Positions 26,328-35,298 are shown, counted from the first letter of the stretch. The stretch: DNA of 64,000 bases from Marinobacter sp. ANT_B65 (GCF_002407605.1 NZ_NXGV01000001.1:186643-250642), one strand, 5' to 3'. A program made the numbers and translations. Notes: generated from the sequence alone by a model not told the origin.

Positions 26328-27017
26328 ATGACTAACAACTCAGTTGCAGACAGTGTTGCTTCAGACAGGGCGGGTGAAGGCACTAAAGGCAGAAAATATC
26401 GGCCGGGAAGGATTCGGGAGCGCAACAGGGAGAAAATTCTGGCTGCTGCCGAGGAGGAGTTTGCTCTTAACGGCTACAAAGGCGCTACGATCCAGAGTAT
26501 TGCCGAGCGGGCAGGGCTGCCCAAGTCCAACGTTCTGTATTACTTCAGTAACAAGACACGAATGTATAGCGCCATGTTTGATGACATTCTGGCGCGCTGG
26601 AACAGGGTATTTACGGAAATCCGGCCAGAGGATGATCCGGCTGAGGCGTTGGCCACTTTCATCCGGACCAAAGTCGAAATGTCACGAAAGTACCCTTTGT
26701 CTTCCCGTCTGTTTGCCATGGAGATCATCCAGGGCGCGCCTTTTCTTATGGATCATCTGCGCACCAATATGCGTGAGTGGGTCCGGGGCCGGGCTGAGGT
26801 CATGCAGTCATGGATAGACGATGGCCGTATGGCGCCGGTGGATCCGGTGCAGTTGATTTTCCTGATCTGGTCATCCACACAACATTATGCCGACTTCCAG
26901 GTTCAGATCCTGATGGTTGAGAACAAGGCCGAATATGAGAAGCGTGACTTTGACCGCGCGGCTGACTTCCTGACTGGCGTGATTCTGCGGGGGTGCGGCC
27001 TTGAGAGCCCGACATGA
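26328..27017 (+). CDS. RutR-like TetR-family regulator (paralogue)
   Basis: This 229-residue repressor has a TetR helix-turn-helix (ATIQSIAERAGLPKSNVLYY) and the RutR-type C-terminal domain (SSRLFAMEIIQGAP; LIFLIWSSTQHYADF). The C-terminal domain resembles RutR strongly, while the N-terminus carries a long basic extension. It heads a coupled set with puuE and alc (ATGA overlap with puuE). It probably senses a purine-pathway compound and may bind the RutR-like palindromes at 12006, 21729, 21804 and 37626-37785. It is distinct from the RutR orthologue at 47287-47988. Confidence 0.83.
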   Translation: MTNNSVADSVASDRAGEGTKGRKYRPGRIRERNREKILAAAEEEFALNGYKGATIQSIAERAGLPKSNVLYYFSNKTRMYSAMFDDILARWNRVFTEIRPEDDPAEALATFIRTKVEMSRKYPLSSRLFAMEIIQGAPFLMDHLRTNMREWVRGRAEVMQSWIDDGRMAPVDPVQLIFLIWSSTQHYADFQVQILMVENKAEYEKRDFDRAADFLTGVILRGCGLESPT

Positions 27018-27964
27018 ATGAGAACGTCTCATACCCGAGAGATATGCGTGGTTACGGGGAGCATCCTCCCCATGCCCGCTGGCCCGGAAACGCCCGGGTA
27101 GCTGTTCAGTTTGTACTTAATTATGAAGAAGGCGGAGAGAACTGCGTACTTCACGGCGACGAACACTCCGAGACGTTCCTCTCCGACATCATTGGTGCCG
27201 AAGCCTACAGAGGGCGGCACATGAGCATGGAGTCCCTCTACGAATACGGGTCTCGTGCGGGTGTCTGGCGCGTCCTGCGTGAGTTTCGCAAGCGTCAGTT
27301 ACCCCTGACAGTATTCGGGGTGACTATGGCTCTTTCCAGAAACCCGGAAGTGGTGCAGGCATTTATTGATGATGGCCACGAGATTGCCTGCCATGGCCAG
27401 CGCTGGATTCACTATCAGGATATGGCAGAGGCCGAGGAACGCCGCTGTATGGAGCTGGCACTGGAGCAGCACGCCCGGTTGACCGGAGCACCTGCGCTGG
27501 GCTGGTATACCGGCCGCGACAGCCCGAATACCCGCCGTCTGGTTGTAGAGCATGGCGGACTGGAATACGACAGTGATTACTACGGTGATGACCTTCCTTT
27601 CTGGACCACGGTTGAAACCCGGGACGGCGAACACAAACCCCATCTGGTTGTTCCCTACACCCTTGAAGCCAACGATATGCGCTTCTGTTCGCCCCAGGGA
27701 TTTAACTCGGGAGAGCAGTTCTTTCAGTACCTGAAAGACAGTTTTGATGTGTTGTACGAAGAAGGTGCAGATACCCCCAAGATGATGTCCGTTGGCCTGC
27801 ATTGCCGGGTCGTTGGCCGTCCAGGCCGCTTCAGGGCTTTACAGAGGTTCCTGGATTATATCCAGAAGCATGAGCAGGTATGGGTGTGCCGGCGTATTGA
27901 TATTGCCCGCCACTGGAAACAGGAACACCCCTTTCAGGCGACTGACGCCGGAGTAGAAGAATGA
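27014..27964 (+). CDS. puuE: Allantoinase PuuE (polysaccharide deacetylase fold)
   Basis: PuuE hydrolyses allantoin to allantoate without being related to classical amidohydrolase allantoinases. The 316-residue protein begins YPRDMRGYGEHPPHARWPGN and has FVLNYEEGGENCVLHGD, the PuuE signature, followed by the deacetylase-like core (HEIACHGQRWIHY; GWYTGRDSPNTRRLV). It overlaps the upstream regulator and the downstream alc gene by four bases each. It takes the product of UraD from the divergent operon. Length and motifs are normal. Confidence 0.93.
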   Translation: MNENVSYPRDMRGYGEHPPHARWPGNARVAVQFVLNYEEGGENCVLHGDEHSETFLSDIIGAEAYRGRHMSMESLYEYGSRAGVWRVLREFRKRQLPLTVFGVTMALSRNPEVVQAFIDDGHEIACHGQRWIHYQDMAEAEERRCMELALEQHARLTGAPALGWYTGRDSPNTRRLVVEHGGLEYDSDYYGDDLPFWTTVETRDGEHKPHLVVPYTLEANDMRFCSPQGFNSGEQFFQYLKDSFDVLYEEGADTPKMMSVGLHCRVVGRPGRFRALQRFLDYIQKHEQVWVCRRIDIARHWKQEHPFQATDAGVEE

Positions 27965-28983
27965 CTGATGCAATAGTGGCCCCCATCGTTGAGGGGCCGG
28001 AGTTTACCCGTAAAGGCCTGAACCTGGCCAATGGTAGCCTGGGAGCCGAAGTGACTCAGGTGACTGATGAATTTTTTGCGTCCCGTGAGCGCATGCTGAA
28101 CCCTGATCAGCCGGTGTTTTACCCCGACCGTTTTGATGACAACGGCAAATGGATGGACGGATGGGAAACCCGCCGTCGCCGTACCACTGGTCATGACTGG
28201 TGCGTTGTTCGCCTGGCGACACCTGGTATTTTGATGGGCGTGGATTTTGATACCAGTTTCTTCACCGGAAACTTTCCCCCGGCGGCCTCGCTGGAGGCCT
28301 GTTACTGCCCGGATGGGGAGCCCGGCGAAGGCACCCGCTGGCAGACACTGGTGCCAGCTATCGAATTGCAGGGTAATGACCACTGCTTCTGCGAAATCGC
28401 TTCGGATCAGCCCTGGAGCCACGTGAGGGTACACATTTTTCCCGATGGCGGTCTGGCGCGCCTTCGGATTTACGGCAAACCATTCTGTGACTGGTCCGCA
28501 TTACTGAACAGTGGCCCTGTGAACCTGCTTGCTCTGGAACATGGTGGTGATCAGGTGGCCTGGAGTGATGCTCACTATGGTGAGCCCCGCAAGCTGCTGC
28601 AACCTGGCCGGGGTATCAACATGGGGGATGGCTGGGAGACCCGCCGCAGGCGTGAGCCGGGTAATGACTGGTGCATTCTGGTCCTGGGTCATAAGGGTAT
28701 TGCCGAGCGTATCGAAGTGGATACAGCGCACTTCAAGGGAAATTTTCCTGCGGCCTGTTCTATACAGGCGGCCTGTGTCGAGGCAGGAGAGAGTACTGCC
28801 CAGTCTCTCATCACCCAGAGTATGTTCTGGCACACGTTGATGGATGACCAGCCGCTGACTGCAGATGCTATCCACCAGTTTACTGATCTGAAGGGGCTGG
28901 GTGCGATTACCCATATCCGTTTCAATATGATTCCCGATGGTGGTGTCAGCCGGGTGAGGCTGTTCGGAACGCCAGTGTCATGA
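27961..28983 (+). CDS. alc: Allantoicase
   Basis: Allantoicase cleaves allantoate to ureidoglycolate and urea. The 340-residue protein has the two tandem beta-jelly-roll repeats of the family, visible as two copies of DGWETRRRR (about residues 60 and 220), each followed by a DWC and a DF/HFxGNFPAA segment. It is coupled to puuE. No ureidoglycolate lyase, ureidoglycolate hydrolase or urease is seen in the window, so the next step must be encoded elsewhere. A hairpin follows at 28990-29007. Confidence 0.94.
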   Translation: MTDAIVAPIVEGPEFTRKGLNLANGSLGAEVTQVTDEFFASRERMLNPDQPVFYPDRFDDNGKWMDGWETRRRRTTGHDWCVVRLATPGILMGVDFDTSFFTGNFPPAASLEACYCPDGEPGEGTRWQTLVPAIELQGNDHCFCEIASDQPWSHVRVHIFPDGGLARLRIYGKPFCDWSALLNSGPVNLLALEHGGDQVAWSDAHYGEPRKLLQPGRGINMGDGWETRRRREPGNDWCILVLGHKGIAERIEVDTAHFKGNFPAACSIQAACVEAGESTAQSLITQSMFWHTLMDDQPLTADAIHQFTDLKGLGAITHIRFNMIPDGGVSRVRLFGTPVS

Positions 28984-28989
28984 GTCAGC

Positions 28990-29007
28990 CCCGGACAATC
29001 GTCCGGG
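28990..29007 (+). terminator. Hairpin after alc
   Basis: CCCGGAC (28990-28996) pairs with GTCCGGG (29001-29007) around a 4-base loop. It is placed right after the alc stop; there is no T-run, so termination may be partial. Confidence 0.45.
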
Positions 29008-29102
29008 AATGGTACGGCCCATAACACCGGTACTGCCGGCCAGCCAATGTTTTGCCAATGCCTGATGTTCTCCCTCAAATAAAAACTATAGGGAAATCAA
29101 GA

Positions 29103-29134
29103 GTGGGTGTGACGCTGAATGTCTGATCACCCAC
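29103..29134 (+). ncRNA. Candidate xanthine-I (NMT1) riboswitch
   Basis: GTGGGTG (29103-29109) pairs perfectly with CACCCAC (29128-29134). Inside is an asymmetric internal loop (T opposite TGAT) and a short inner stem GAC (29111-29113)/GTC (29121-29123). It ends 15 bases before the ribosome site of a gene for an NMT1/THI5-type binding protein. The NMT1 motif is a known small hairpin with two conserved internal loops that senses xanthine and urate and is named for exactly this kind of gene. I compared it from memory, so the class assignment needs a covariance-model check. It could control translation of the downstream Mo-hydroxylase operon. Confidence 0.55.
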
Positions 29135-29159
29135 ATGACCTTATGTATGGAGAGAGTGC

Positions 29160-30236
29160 ATGACGACCAAGACAGTATCTTTTGCAACGAAGGCACGACG
29201 CCCCGGTCGGGTAGCGACTATGTTGATGGCAGCGGGGCTGGCCGTACTGGCAGCGCCCGGTTCCGTGTGGGCAGACGACCTTGAGAAGGTGACCTTCCGC
29301 ACCAACTGGTTCCCCCAGGCCGAACATGGAGGTTGGTACCACGCGGATTCGCAGGGCACCTATGAGGACTATGGGCTTGATGTGGACATGGCTCCCGGCG
29401 GCCCTCAGGTCAACAACCTGCAATTACTGTTGGGTGGCCAGGCTGATTTTGTGATGCTTCATTCCAGCGGCCAGATTCTCAATGCTGTGGAGGAAGGTTT
29501 ACCTGTGGTGGCGCTGGCGGCGTTCTACCAGAAAGACCCGCAGATCATCATGACTCACCCGGGTGTCGGGAACGACAGGCTGGAAGATCTCAAAGGCAAG
29601 TCGATCCTGCTGTCCCAGGATGCTCACCAGTCATTCTGGCCGTGGCTGAAGCAGAAATATGGCTATACCGATGAACAGGTTCGCCCGTATACCTTCCAGA
29701 TGGGGCCGTTCATTGCCGGGCCTCAGGTTATCCAGCAGGCCTATGTCACCTCGGAAACGTTTGTAGTGAAACAGGCGGGTATCGAACCCAACGTGTTTCT
29801 GCTGTCGGATAATGGCTGGGAGTCATACTCCACCATGATCGTTACCACTCGCAAAACCCTGGAAGAGCGACCTGAAGTTGCCCGCAAGTTTGTGGAAGCG
29901 ACCATCGAGGGCTGGTACCAGTACCTGCAGGACCCGGCAGCCACCAATGAATACATTCATGGCCTCAACGAGAATCAGGGCCCGGACCAGCTTGCCCATT
30001 CTCTCAGGGAGATGGATGAGCGCGGCATTGTCCTGTCTGGCGACGCCCTGACCGGTGGCATAGGCATCATGACCGACAAACGTTGGCAGGATATCTATAA
30101 GCAGTTGGTTAGTCTGGATCTGATTGATGAATCCGTCGATCCCACCAAGGGCTATACCACAGAGTTTGTTGGTACTGAGGCTATTCACGACATTATGGCC
30201 CGGTATCCGGATGTGTCCGGTGCAGGCAGCGACTGA
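29160..30236 (+). CDS. NMT1/THI5-like ABC transporter substrate-binding protein
   Basis: This periplasmic binding protein has 358 residues with an N-terminal signal (MLMAAGLAVLAAPGSVWAD) and the NMT1/THI5/SsuA fold: VTFRTNWFPQAEHGGWYHA, then LQLLLGGQADFVMLHSSGQ. Related proteins bind pyrimidine thiamine precursors or other heterocycles. GGAGAGAG precedes the ATG. It is an orphan: no ATPase or permease gene of this family is found nearby. It begins an apparent operon with a three-subunit Mo-hydroxylase and a deaminase, so its ligand is probably the substrate of that enzyme, such as an oxidised purine or pyrimidine. Confidence 0.85.
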   Translation: MTTKTVSFATKARRPGRVATMLMAAGLAVLAAPGSVWADDLEKVTFRTNWFPQAEHGGWYHADSQGTYEDYGLDVDMAPGGPQVNNLQLLLGGQADFVMLHSSGQILNAVEEGLPVVALAAFYQKDPQIIMTHPGVGNDRLEDLKGKSILLSQDAHQSFWPWLKQKYGYTDEQVRPYTFQMGPFIAGPQVIQQAYVTSETFVVKQAGIEPNVFLLSDNGWESYSTMIVTTRKTLEERPEVARKFVEATIEGWYQYLQDPAATNEYIHGLNENQGPDQLAHSLREMDERGIVLSGDALTGGIGIMTDKRWQDIYKQLVSLDLIDESVDPTKGYTTEFVGTEAIHDIMARYPDVSGAGSD

Positions 30237-31061
30237 GTGGAGCCGGTGAACAACGAAGTTACCGAACGGCAGGCGGTCCGGGTTATGCGCCCGGAGTCGC
30301 CCCGTCAGGCTGTCAGTTTCGCCAAACGGTTCCAGGCACCTTACATCGCTGGTGGCACCTGGCTGCAGCCGTCCTGTGAACGCAGCAGGCAGTGGCCCGC
30401 GCAGCTCGTAGCGCTGAACCCTGACTGGCCGGAATTTCGTGGCATTCAGGAGACGGAAGCTGGGCTCAGCATTGGAGCGCTGACAACGCTGGACGAGCTG
30501 GCCGGCCATCCTTTGACGGCTCTGTACCTACCTCCATTGAGCGGTTTGCTTAATCGGGTAGCAGGTCCCGGAGTGCGTCATCTGGGTACGGTTGGTGGCA
30601 ATCTGCTTGCTGGTGGAGACCTGTCAGCACTGGCCTTTGCTCTGGACGCTGATGTGACCGTTGTGGGGGGTAAAGGGAGTAACCGCCAGCCTTTGGTCCG
30701 GTGGTTGCAGGATCGGCCGGCTGGCGATCTGCTCAGGTCTGTCACCGTACCGGACTGCCGTGGCTGGAGAGTCTCTCTGGAAAAACTTGGCTATCGGGAG
30801 CGTTTTAGTCCTACCCGTGCCACCGTGGTTTGTGTTCATGATGGTTATCAGGTGCAGCTGGCGGTGTGCGGTGAAGGGGGCCCCGGCCGGCTGATGGTTA
30901 CCGAAGCCATGCTGAGAGATGAGGGCATTCGTGAGCTCACGGACCTGGAGATAGTGGTAGACAGTGAGCTCGAAACTCTGGGCTGGTATGACCCCCGCTT
31001 AAGACTGGCAGTGCGACGTATGCTGGAGTCTGGACTGATGGAGGTGACCCGTGACCCATGA
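30237..31061 (+). CDS. Molybdenum hydroxylase II, FAD subunit
   Basis: This 274-residue FAD-binding subunit belongs to the xanthine dehydrogenase/CO dehydrogenase family (CoxM type). FAD contacts are AGGTWLQP and GTVGGNLLAGGDLSALAFAL. It starts right at the stop of the binding-protein gene; GTG 30246, with GGAG just before it, is an alternative to GTG 30237. Here FAD, Mo and Fe-S domains are on three separate proteins, unlike the two-subunit XdhAB. Sequence similarity to XdhA is low, so it is not a recent duplicate. The substrate is unknown. Confidence 0.84.
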   Translation: MEPVNNEVTERQAVRVMRPESPRQAVSFAKRFQAPYIAGGTWLQPSCERSRQWPAQLVALNPDWPEFRGIQETEAGLSIGALTTLDELAGHPLTALYLPPLSGLLNRVAGPGVRHLGTVGGNLLAGGDLSALAFALDADVTVVGGKGSNRQPLVRWLQDRPAGDLLRSVTVPDCRGWRVSLEKLGYRERFSPTRATVVCVHDGYQVQLAVCGEGGPGRLMVTEAMLRDEGIRELTDLEIVVDSELETLGWYDPRLRLAVRRMLESGLMEVTRDP

Positions 31062-33354
31062 AAATTCACAGGGGGGCGTCAGAAATCTGGTGACCCTGGA
31101 CGGGGACGCGATCCGCAGGGCAACCTCCGGGATGAACCTGGCTCAGCGTATTGAAGGCCGCCTGGCTTATACCACTGATCAGCGCCACCTCTCCGGGTTG
31201 CTGCATGGTGCCATCCTTCGCAGTGCCTGCGCTCATGCGCTGATTACCCGGGTAGACATCTCCAGGGCTCTTGAGATGTCCGGTGTGCACGCAGTGATCA
31301 AGGCGGACGATGTGCCGGGCCTGAATCGCTTCGGCATAGTGATCCGGGACCAGCCGGTGTTTTGTGATGAGCGGGTTCGTTATGAAGGGGATGCCATAGC
31401 TGCCGTGGCGGCGGACACCCCGGAGCAGGCAAGAGCAGCGCTGAATGCAATCGAGGTGGATTATCAGCCACTTCCGGTGGTCAGTGATGCTGCGTTAGCC
31501 GAACAGCAGCCTGCCCTCCACGACTCCCGGGAAACACACGGTGGCAGCAATCTTCTGGCCCGGGAAACACTTGAACGCGGTGACCTTGACGACGCCTTCT
31601 CCCGTTGTGCTGTGATCGTTGAACATCATTATCAGACCCCCCGTCAGATGCATGCGTTTATGGAAACTGAAGGCGGTGTGGCCATTCCTGATGGCAAAGG
31701 CGGTGTGTTATTCCGGGCAGGCTGCCAGTCTGGCCATCGGGATGCGGAACAACTGGCGGATATTCTTGGTGTCGCCCGTGAACAGGTGACAGTTGAGTCC
31801 ACTGCCACCGGTGGCGCCTTTGGTGGTAAGGATGAACTCACAGTGCAGCCGGCTGCCGGGTTGCTCGCGTTGAAAACCGGGCGCCCGGTGATGATTCATC
31901 TGGACCGGTTCGAGTCCTGCCGGACGGGCATGAAGCGCCACCCGGTGGCGGTAAAAATGACTACCGGGTGTGATGCCGGAGGTCGTTTGCTGGCCCACAA
32001 GGCAGAGGCGATTCTGGACACAGGTGCCTACGCCAGTCTGGGGCCTGCAGTGCTGGAAAACTATCTGGATCACGCCACGGCACCCCTGTACCGGATAGAG
32101 GCATATCGTGTTTCCGGCCGCCTGGTTTATACCAATAACGGTGTATGTGGAGCCTTCCGGGGTTTTGGCGGAAATCAGGCCACTTTTGCAGTGGAATCGC
32201 AGCTGGATGAGCTTGCCCACGGTCTTGGTATTGAGCCTGCGATTCTCCGCCGGATCAATTTGAGGTCCCCGGGCGATGCCGGTAGCCGCAATCAGACTGT
32301 TCGCTGGACTGCGCCGCCCGCCTGTGTGCTGGCAGCAGCTCTGGACTCCCCTCTTTGGTCTCGCTCTGACACGGACACTGGTCGCTGGCTGACCGGCACA
32401 GGTATGGCTATGGGTGCTCAGGGCAATGGTCTGGGAGATGGTTTGCCTGACAGTGGTGGTGGTCGTATCAGCCTGTCACCGGCTGGTCGTATCTGTGTGG
32501 AGTTCGGATTCTCGGACTATGGACAGAACATTGTTGAGTCCATTACCCGGTCTGTCTGTAAGGGGGTGGGTTGCCGGGAGGCTGACGTGGAAGTTGTACT
32601 TGGTCGCTCCCGGGGGCCGGATTCCGGGCCCACCAGCGCCTCTCGAAGCTCTGTACTGGTGCACGGCGTACTGGCCAGTATTCTGCCCCGCTGGATGAGT
32701 GCTGTGCGCCGATTTGCAGCCCGCTTGAGCGGTCTCCCGGAAGAAGCGCTGGAGTTTGGTCCGGAGGGCATGTTTTTCAATGGTGGTCAGGTGTTGAGTT
32801 ATAGGGAGCTGGCCGGGAGCGCCAGCCCTGATGAAATGACAGCCAGCGCCAGTCAGGATTTCCCGGTGGCACCGGACAGCGGTCAACCCGTGGGCCGTTA
32901 TCTGCAACTGCAGATAGCGACTGTAGCCCGGGTAGAGGTGGATCGTCTCACCGGTCGGGTCCGGGTGACGGATCTTCATCACGTCACGGCAGCCGGACGT
33001 GTGATCTACCCGCCCGGTTATCTGGGGCAGATCGAGGGTGCCGCTGTGATGGGGCAGGGCATGGTACTGACTGAAGATATGACAACTCATGACGGCTGCT
33101 ATCAGGCGGACAATCTGGACCAGTACCTGATCCCCACATTTCACGATGCCCCTGTCCAGCGGGTCGATGTTCTGGACGATACACCAGAAGACGATCCGTA
33201 CCCGGTAAGGGGCGTGGGTGAGCTGGGTATCGAGGCTGTAGCACCAGCTATTACCGCTGCGATCGAGGCTGCGACCAGTGTCCGGGTCCGGCGACTGCCG
33301 GTAGATCCCGGAGACTTGCTGGTGGCGATGGCTGCACAGGAACAAAACCTATGA
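31051..33354 (+). CDS. Molybdenum hydroxylase II, molybdopterin subunit
   Basis: This 767-residue subunit holds the molybdopterin active site. The motif that carries the substrate-binding Glu in xanthine dehydrogenase reads GGAFGGKDE here, with Asp in place of Glu, while the Arg motif is kept (GAFRGFGGNQ). The catalytic Glu is in RGVGELGIEA. This suggests hydroxylation of a purine-like ring in a different orientation or of another heterocycle. GTG 31051 overlaps the FAD-subunit stop. Length agrees with XdhB-type subunits. No own XdhC lies beside it. Confidence 0.87.
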   Translation: MTHENSQGGVRNLVTLDGDAIRRATSGMNLAQRIEGRLAYTTDQRHLSGLLHGAILRSACAHALITRVDISRALEMSGVHAVIKADDVPGLNRFGIVIRDQPVFCDERVRYEGDAIAAVAADTPEQARAALNAIEVDYQPLPVVSDAALAEQQPALHDSRETHGGSNLLARETLERGDLDDAFSRCAVIVEHHYQTPRQMHAFMETEGGVAIPDGKGGVLFRAGCQSGHRDAEQLADILGVAREQVTVESTATGGAFGGKDELTVQPAAGLLALKTGRPVMIHLDRFESCRTGMKRHPVAVKMTTGCDAGGRLLAHKAEAILDTGAYASLGPAVLENYLDHATAPLYRIEAYRVSGRLVYTNNGVCGAFRGFGGNQATFAVESQLDELAHGLGIEPAILRRINLRSPGDAGSRNQTVRWTAPPACVLAAALDSPLWSRSDTDTGRWLTGTGMAMGAQGNGLGDGLPDSGGGRISLSPAGRICVEFGFSDYGQNIVESITRSVCKGVGCREADVEVVLGRSRGPDSGPTSASRSSVLVHGVLASILPRWMSAVRRFAARLSGLPEEALEFGPEGMFFNGGQVLSYRELAGSASPDEMTASASQDFPVAPDSGQPVGRYLQLQIATVARVEVDRLTGRVRVTDLHHVTAAGRVIYPPGYLGQIEGAAVMGQGMVLTEDMTTHDGCYQADNLDQYLIPTFHDAPVQRVDVLDDTPEDDPYPVRGVGELGIEAVAPAITAAIEAATSVRVRRLPVDPGDLLVAMAAQEQNL

Positions 33355-33896
33355 GTGATCATTATCAGGTACCGGAAACACCGGCACAGGAAAACATCAG
33401 TTTCGAGCTGAATGGAGCGGCGGTTACCCGGTCAGTGCCGGCTGCCGGGACCTTGCTTGACATCCTGCGGGAATCTGGCCAGATCACTTCCGCCCGCCCC
33501 GGGTGCCGTGTAGGTCGATGCGGTGCCTGCCAGGTACTGCTGGATGGTCGTGCTGTGCCCTCTTGTCTGGTGATGTCATGGCAACTGCCAGGACATTATG
33601 TGCAGACCGTAGAGGGGCTGAACAAGGATCCCGATTTTCTCGCTGTACGTGACGCACTGGCAAGTGAGAGTGCCTTGCAGTGTGGCTACTGCACACCGGG
33701 TTTTGCGGTCTCTCTGGTTTCGGGCATCAGGCAGCGCCGGCAGGGAAGTACGGCGGATCTTACGGAATCTGTTGCTGGCAATCTCTGCCGTTGTACCGGT
33801 TATGGCGGCATTCGGCGTGCCATTGATCAACTTTCTGCCCCTGGCTGTCCGGATGAATCGGATGACCGGAGCGCCTTACTATCGGAAAAACAATGA
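33351..33896 (+). CDS. Molybdenum hydroxylase II, [2Fe-2S] subunit
   Basis: The 181-residue small subunit carries two [2Fe-2S] clusters. The plant-ferredoxin site is C52, C57, C60 and C72 (GCRVGRCGACQVLLDG); the second is C111, C114, C146 and C148 (CGYCTPGF; CRCTGY). It overlaps the Mo subunit at its start and the next amidohydrolase at its end, so all are co-translated. The C-terminal 25 residues after the second cluster are longer than usual and acidic. Confidence 0.9.
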   Translation: MSDHYQVPETPAQENISFELNGAAVTRSVPAAGTLLDILRESGQITSARPGCRVGRCGACQVLLDGRAVPSCLVMSWQLPGHYVQTVEGLNKDPDFLAVRDALASESALQCGYCTPGFAVSLVSGIRQRRQGSTADLTESVAGNLCRCTGYGGIRRAIDQLSAPGCPDESDDRSALLSEKQ

Positions 33897-35284
33897 TGAC
33901 TACGACCTTTGCCAGTAAACGCCGGCTCCTGCTATGCGCGGACGCCGTGCTGCCCATGACTGCTGGCAATCCCATAATCCAGGACGGTGCAGTGCTGGTG
34001 ACGGGTGAAACCATTGAAGCTGTTGGCCCCCGTTCGAGGTTGCTGGAACGTGCTCCGGATGCTGAGGTCCGGGATTACGGGCGCGCGGTGCTGATGCCGG
34101 GGCTGATCAATACCCACAGTCATTCCGGCCTCCTGCGGGGCACCGCAGAGGAATTGCCTGTGTGGGAGTGGCTGCAGCAGTATATCGATCCGATGCACCG
34201 TGTACTCAGGCCAGAAGAGGCGGAGGCAGCCTCCTGGCTGTGTTATGCGGAAAGTCTGCTGGCCGGCACTACCACTTCGGTGGATATGTGGCGCTATATG
34301 GCTGGCTCTGCCCGGGCGGCAGAAGGTCTGGGGAATCGTGTGGTCATGGTGCCCTACGTAGGTGAAGCGCCGGGTTACGATTATTTCGATACTTTGGATG
34401 ACAACGAGGCCCTGATTTCACAATGGCATGGCGGGGCTGGTGGCCGGGTCAACGTATGGGTGGGTCTGGAGCACCAGTACTACGCTACAGAAGCTGCGTG
34501 TCGTCGGGCGGTGGATCTTTGCGATCATTACAGCACCGGGTTTCATACCCACTCGAACGAAAGCCAGAGCGAAATCCCCGAGGCCATGCGCAGGCATGGC
34601 ATGAGCCCTGTCCGGGCTCTGGAGAAGCTGGGCCTGCTGTCGCCAGAACGGGTATTGCTGGCCCATTGTGTCTGGCTTGATGATGACGAACTCCAGTTGC
34701 TGGCAGCCAACAACATAGGCGTTGCTCACAATCCCTCAAGCAATATGAAGCTGGCCAGCGGTCCGGCGCCTGTGGAAGCCATGATCGCCGCCGGTATCGC
34801 AGTGGGTATTGGCACAGATGGTGAGAAGGAAAACAACAATCTGGACATGTTTGAGGAAATGAAAATCGCTTCTCTGCTGGCCAAGTTGCGGGCCATGGAT
34901 GCTGCAGCCTGGAAATCCTGGGATGTTCTGCGGGCGGCTACCATCGACGGTGCCAGGGCATTGGGCATGGATCGTGAAATTGGTTCTCTGGAGCCGGGCA
35001 AGCAAGCGGATGTGATTGCCGTGCGTGCCGATACGGCCAGGATGACGCCGTTTATTCCCTCTGGGGCATTGCAGAACCTGCATCACAATCTTGTGCATTC
35101 CGTGCTGGGCGGAGATGTTGCAATGACAATGGTAGCGGGAAGGATACTGGCCGAGAATCAGATATTGCTCAGTGGTGATATGGGTGAATATATCGACCAC
35201 GCCAACCAGGCGGCTGACCGGCTGCTCACGCGCCGTGACCGGTGGCTTGCCTCGAACAGGAAGGGAGTGGCGACGCCGGTATAA
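33893..35284 (+). CDS. Amidohydrolase, ATZ/TRZ-type deaminase (copy A)
   Basis: This 463-residue metal-dependent hydrolase of the AtzA/TrzA/cytosine-deaminase branch has GLINTHSHSGLLRG, GFHTHSNESQSE, LLAHCVW and GTDGEKENNNLDMFEEMK. Family members remove amino or other groups from triazines, pyrimidines, purines or adenosine derivatives. It is coupled to the Mo-hydroxylase II genes, so it probably deaminates that enzyme's substrate or product. A clear paralogue is at 37804-39150. The two share all metal motifs but differ in the GTDG loop (EKEN versus PVCN), suggesting different substrates. Confidence 0.84.
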   Translation: MMTTTFASKRRLLLCADAVLPMTAGNPIIQDGAVLVTGETIEAVGPRSRLLERAPDAEVRDYGRAVLMPGLINTHSHSGLLRGTAEELPVWEWLQQYIDPMHRVLRPEEAEAASWLCYAESLLAGTTTSVDMWRYMAGSARAAEGLGNRVVMVPYVGEAPGYDYFDTLDDNEALISQWHGGAGGRVNVWVGLEHQYYATEAACRRAVDLCDHYSTGFHTHSNESQSEIPEAMRRHGMSPVRALEKLGLLSPERVLLAHCVWLDDDELQLLAANNIGVAHNPSSNMKLASGPAPVEAMIAAGIAVGIGTDGEKENNNLDMFEEMKIASLLAKLRAMDAAAWKSWDVLRAATIDGARALGMDREIGSLEPGKQADVIAVRADTARMTPFIPSGALQNLHHNLVHSVLGGDVAMTMVAGRILAENQILLSGDMGEYIDHANQAADRLLTRRDRWLASNRKGVATPV

Positions 35285-35298
35285 ACTCTTGCAGAGCA

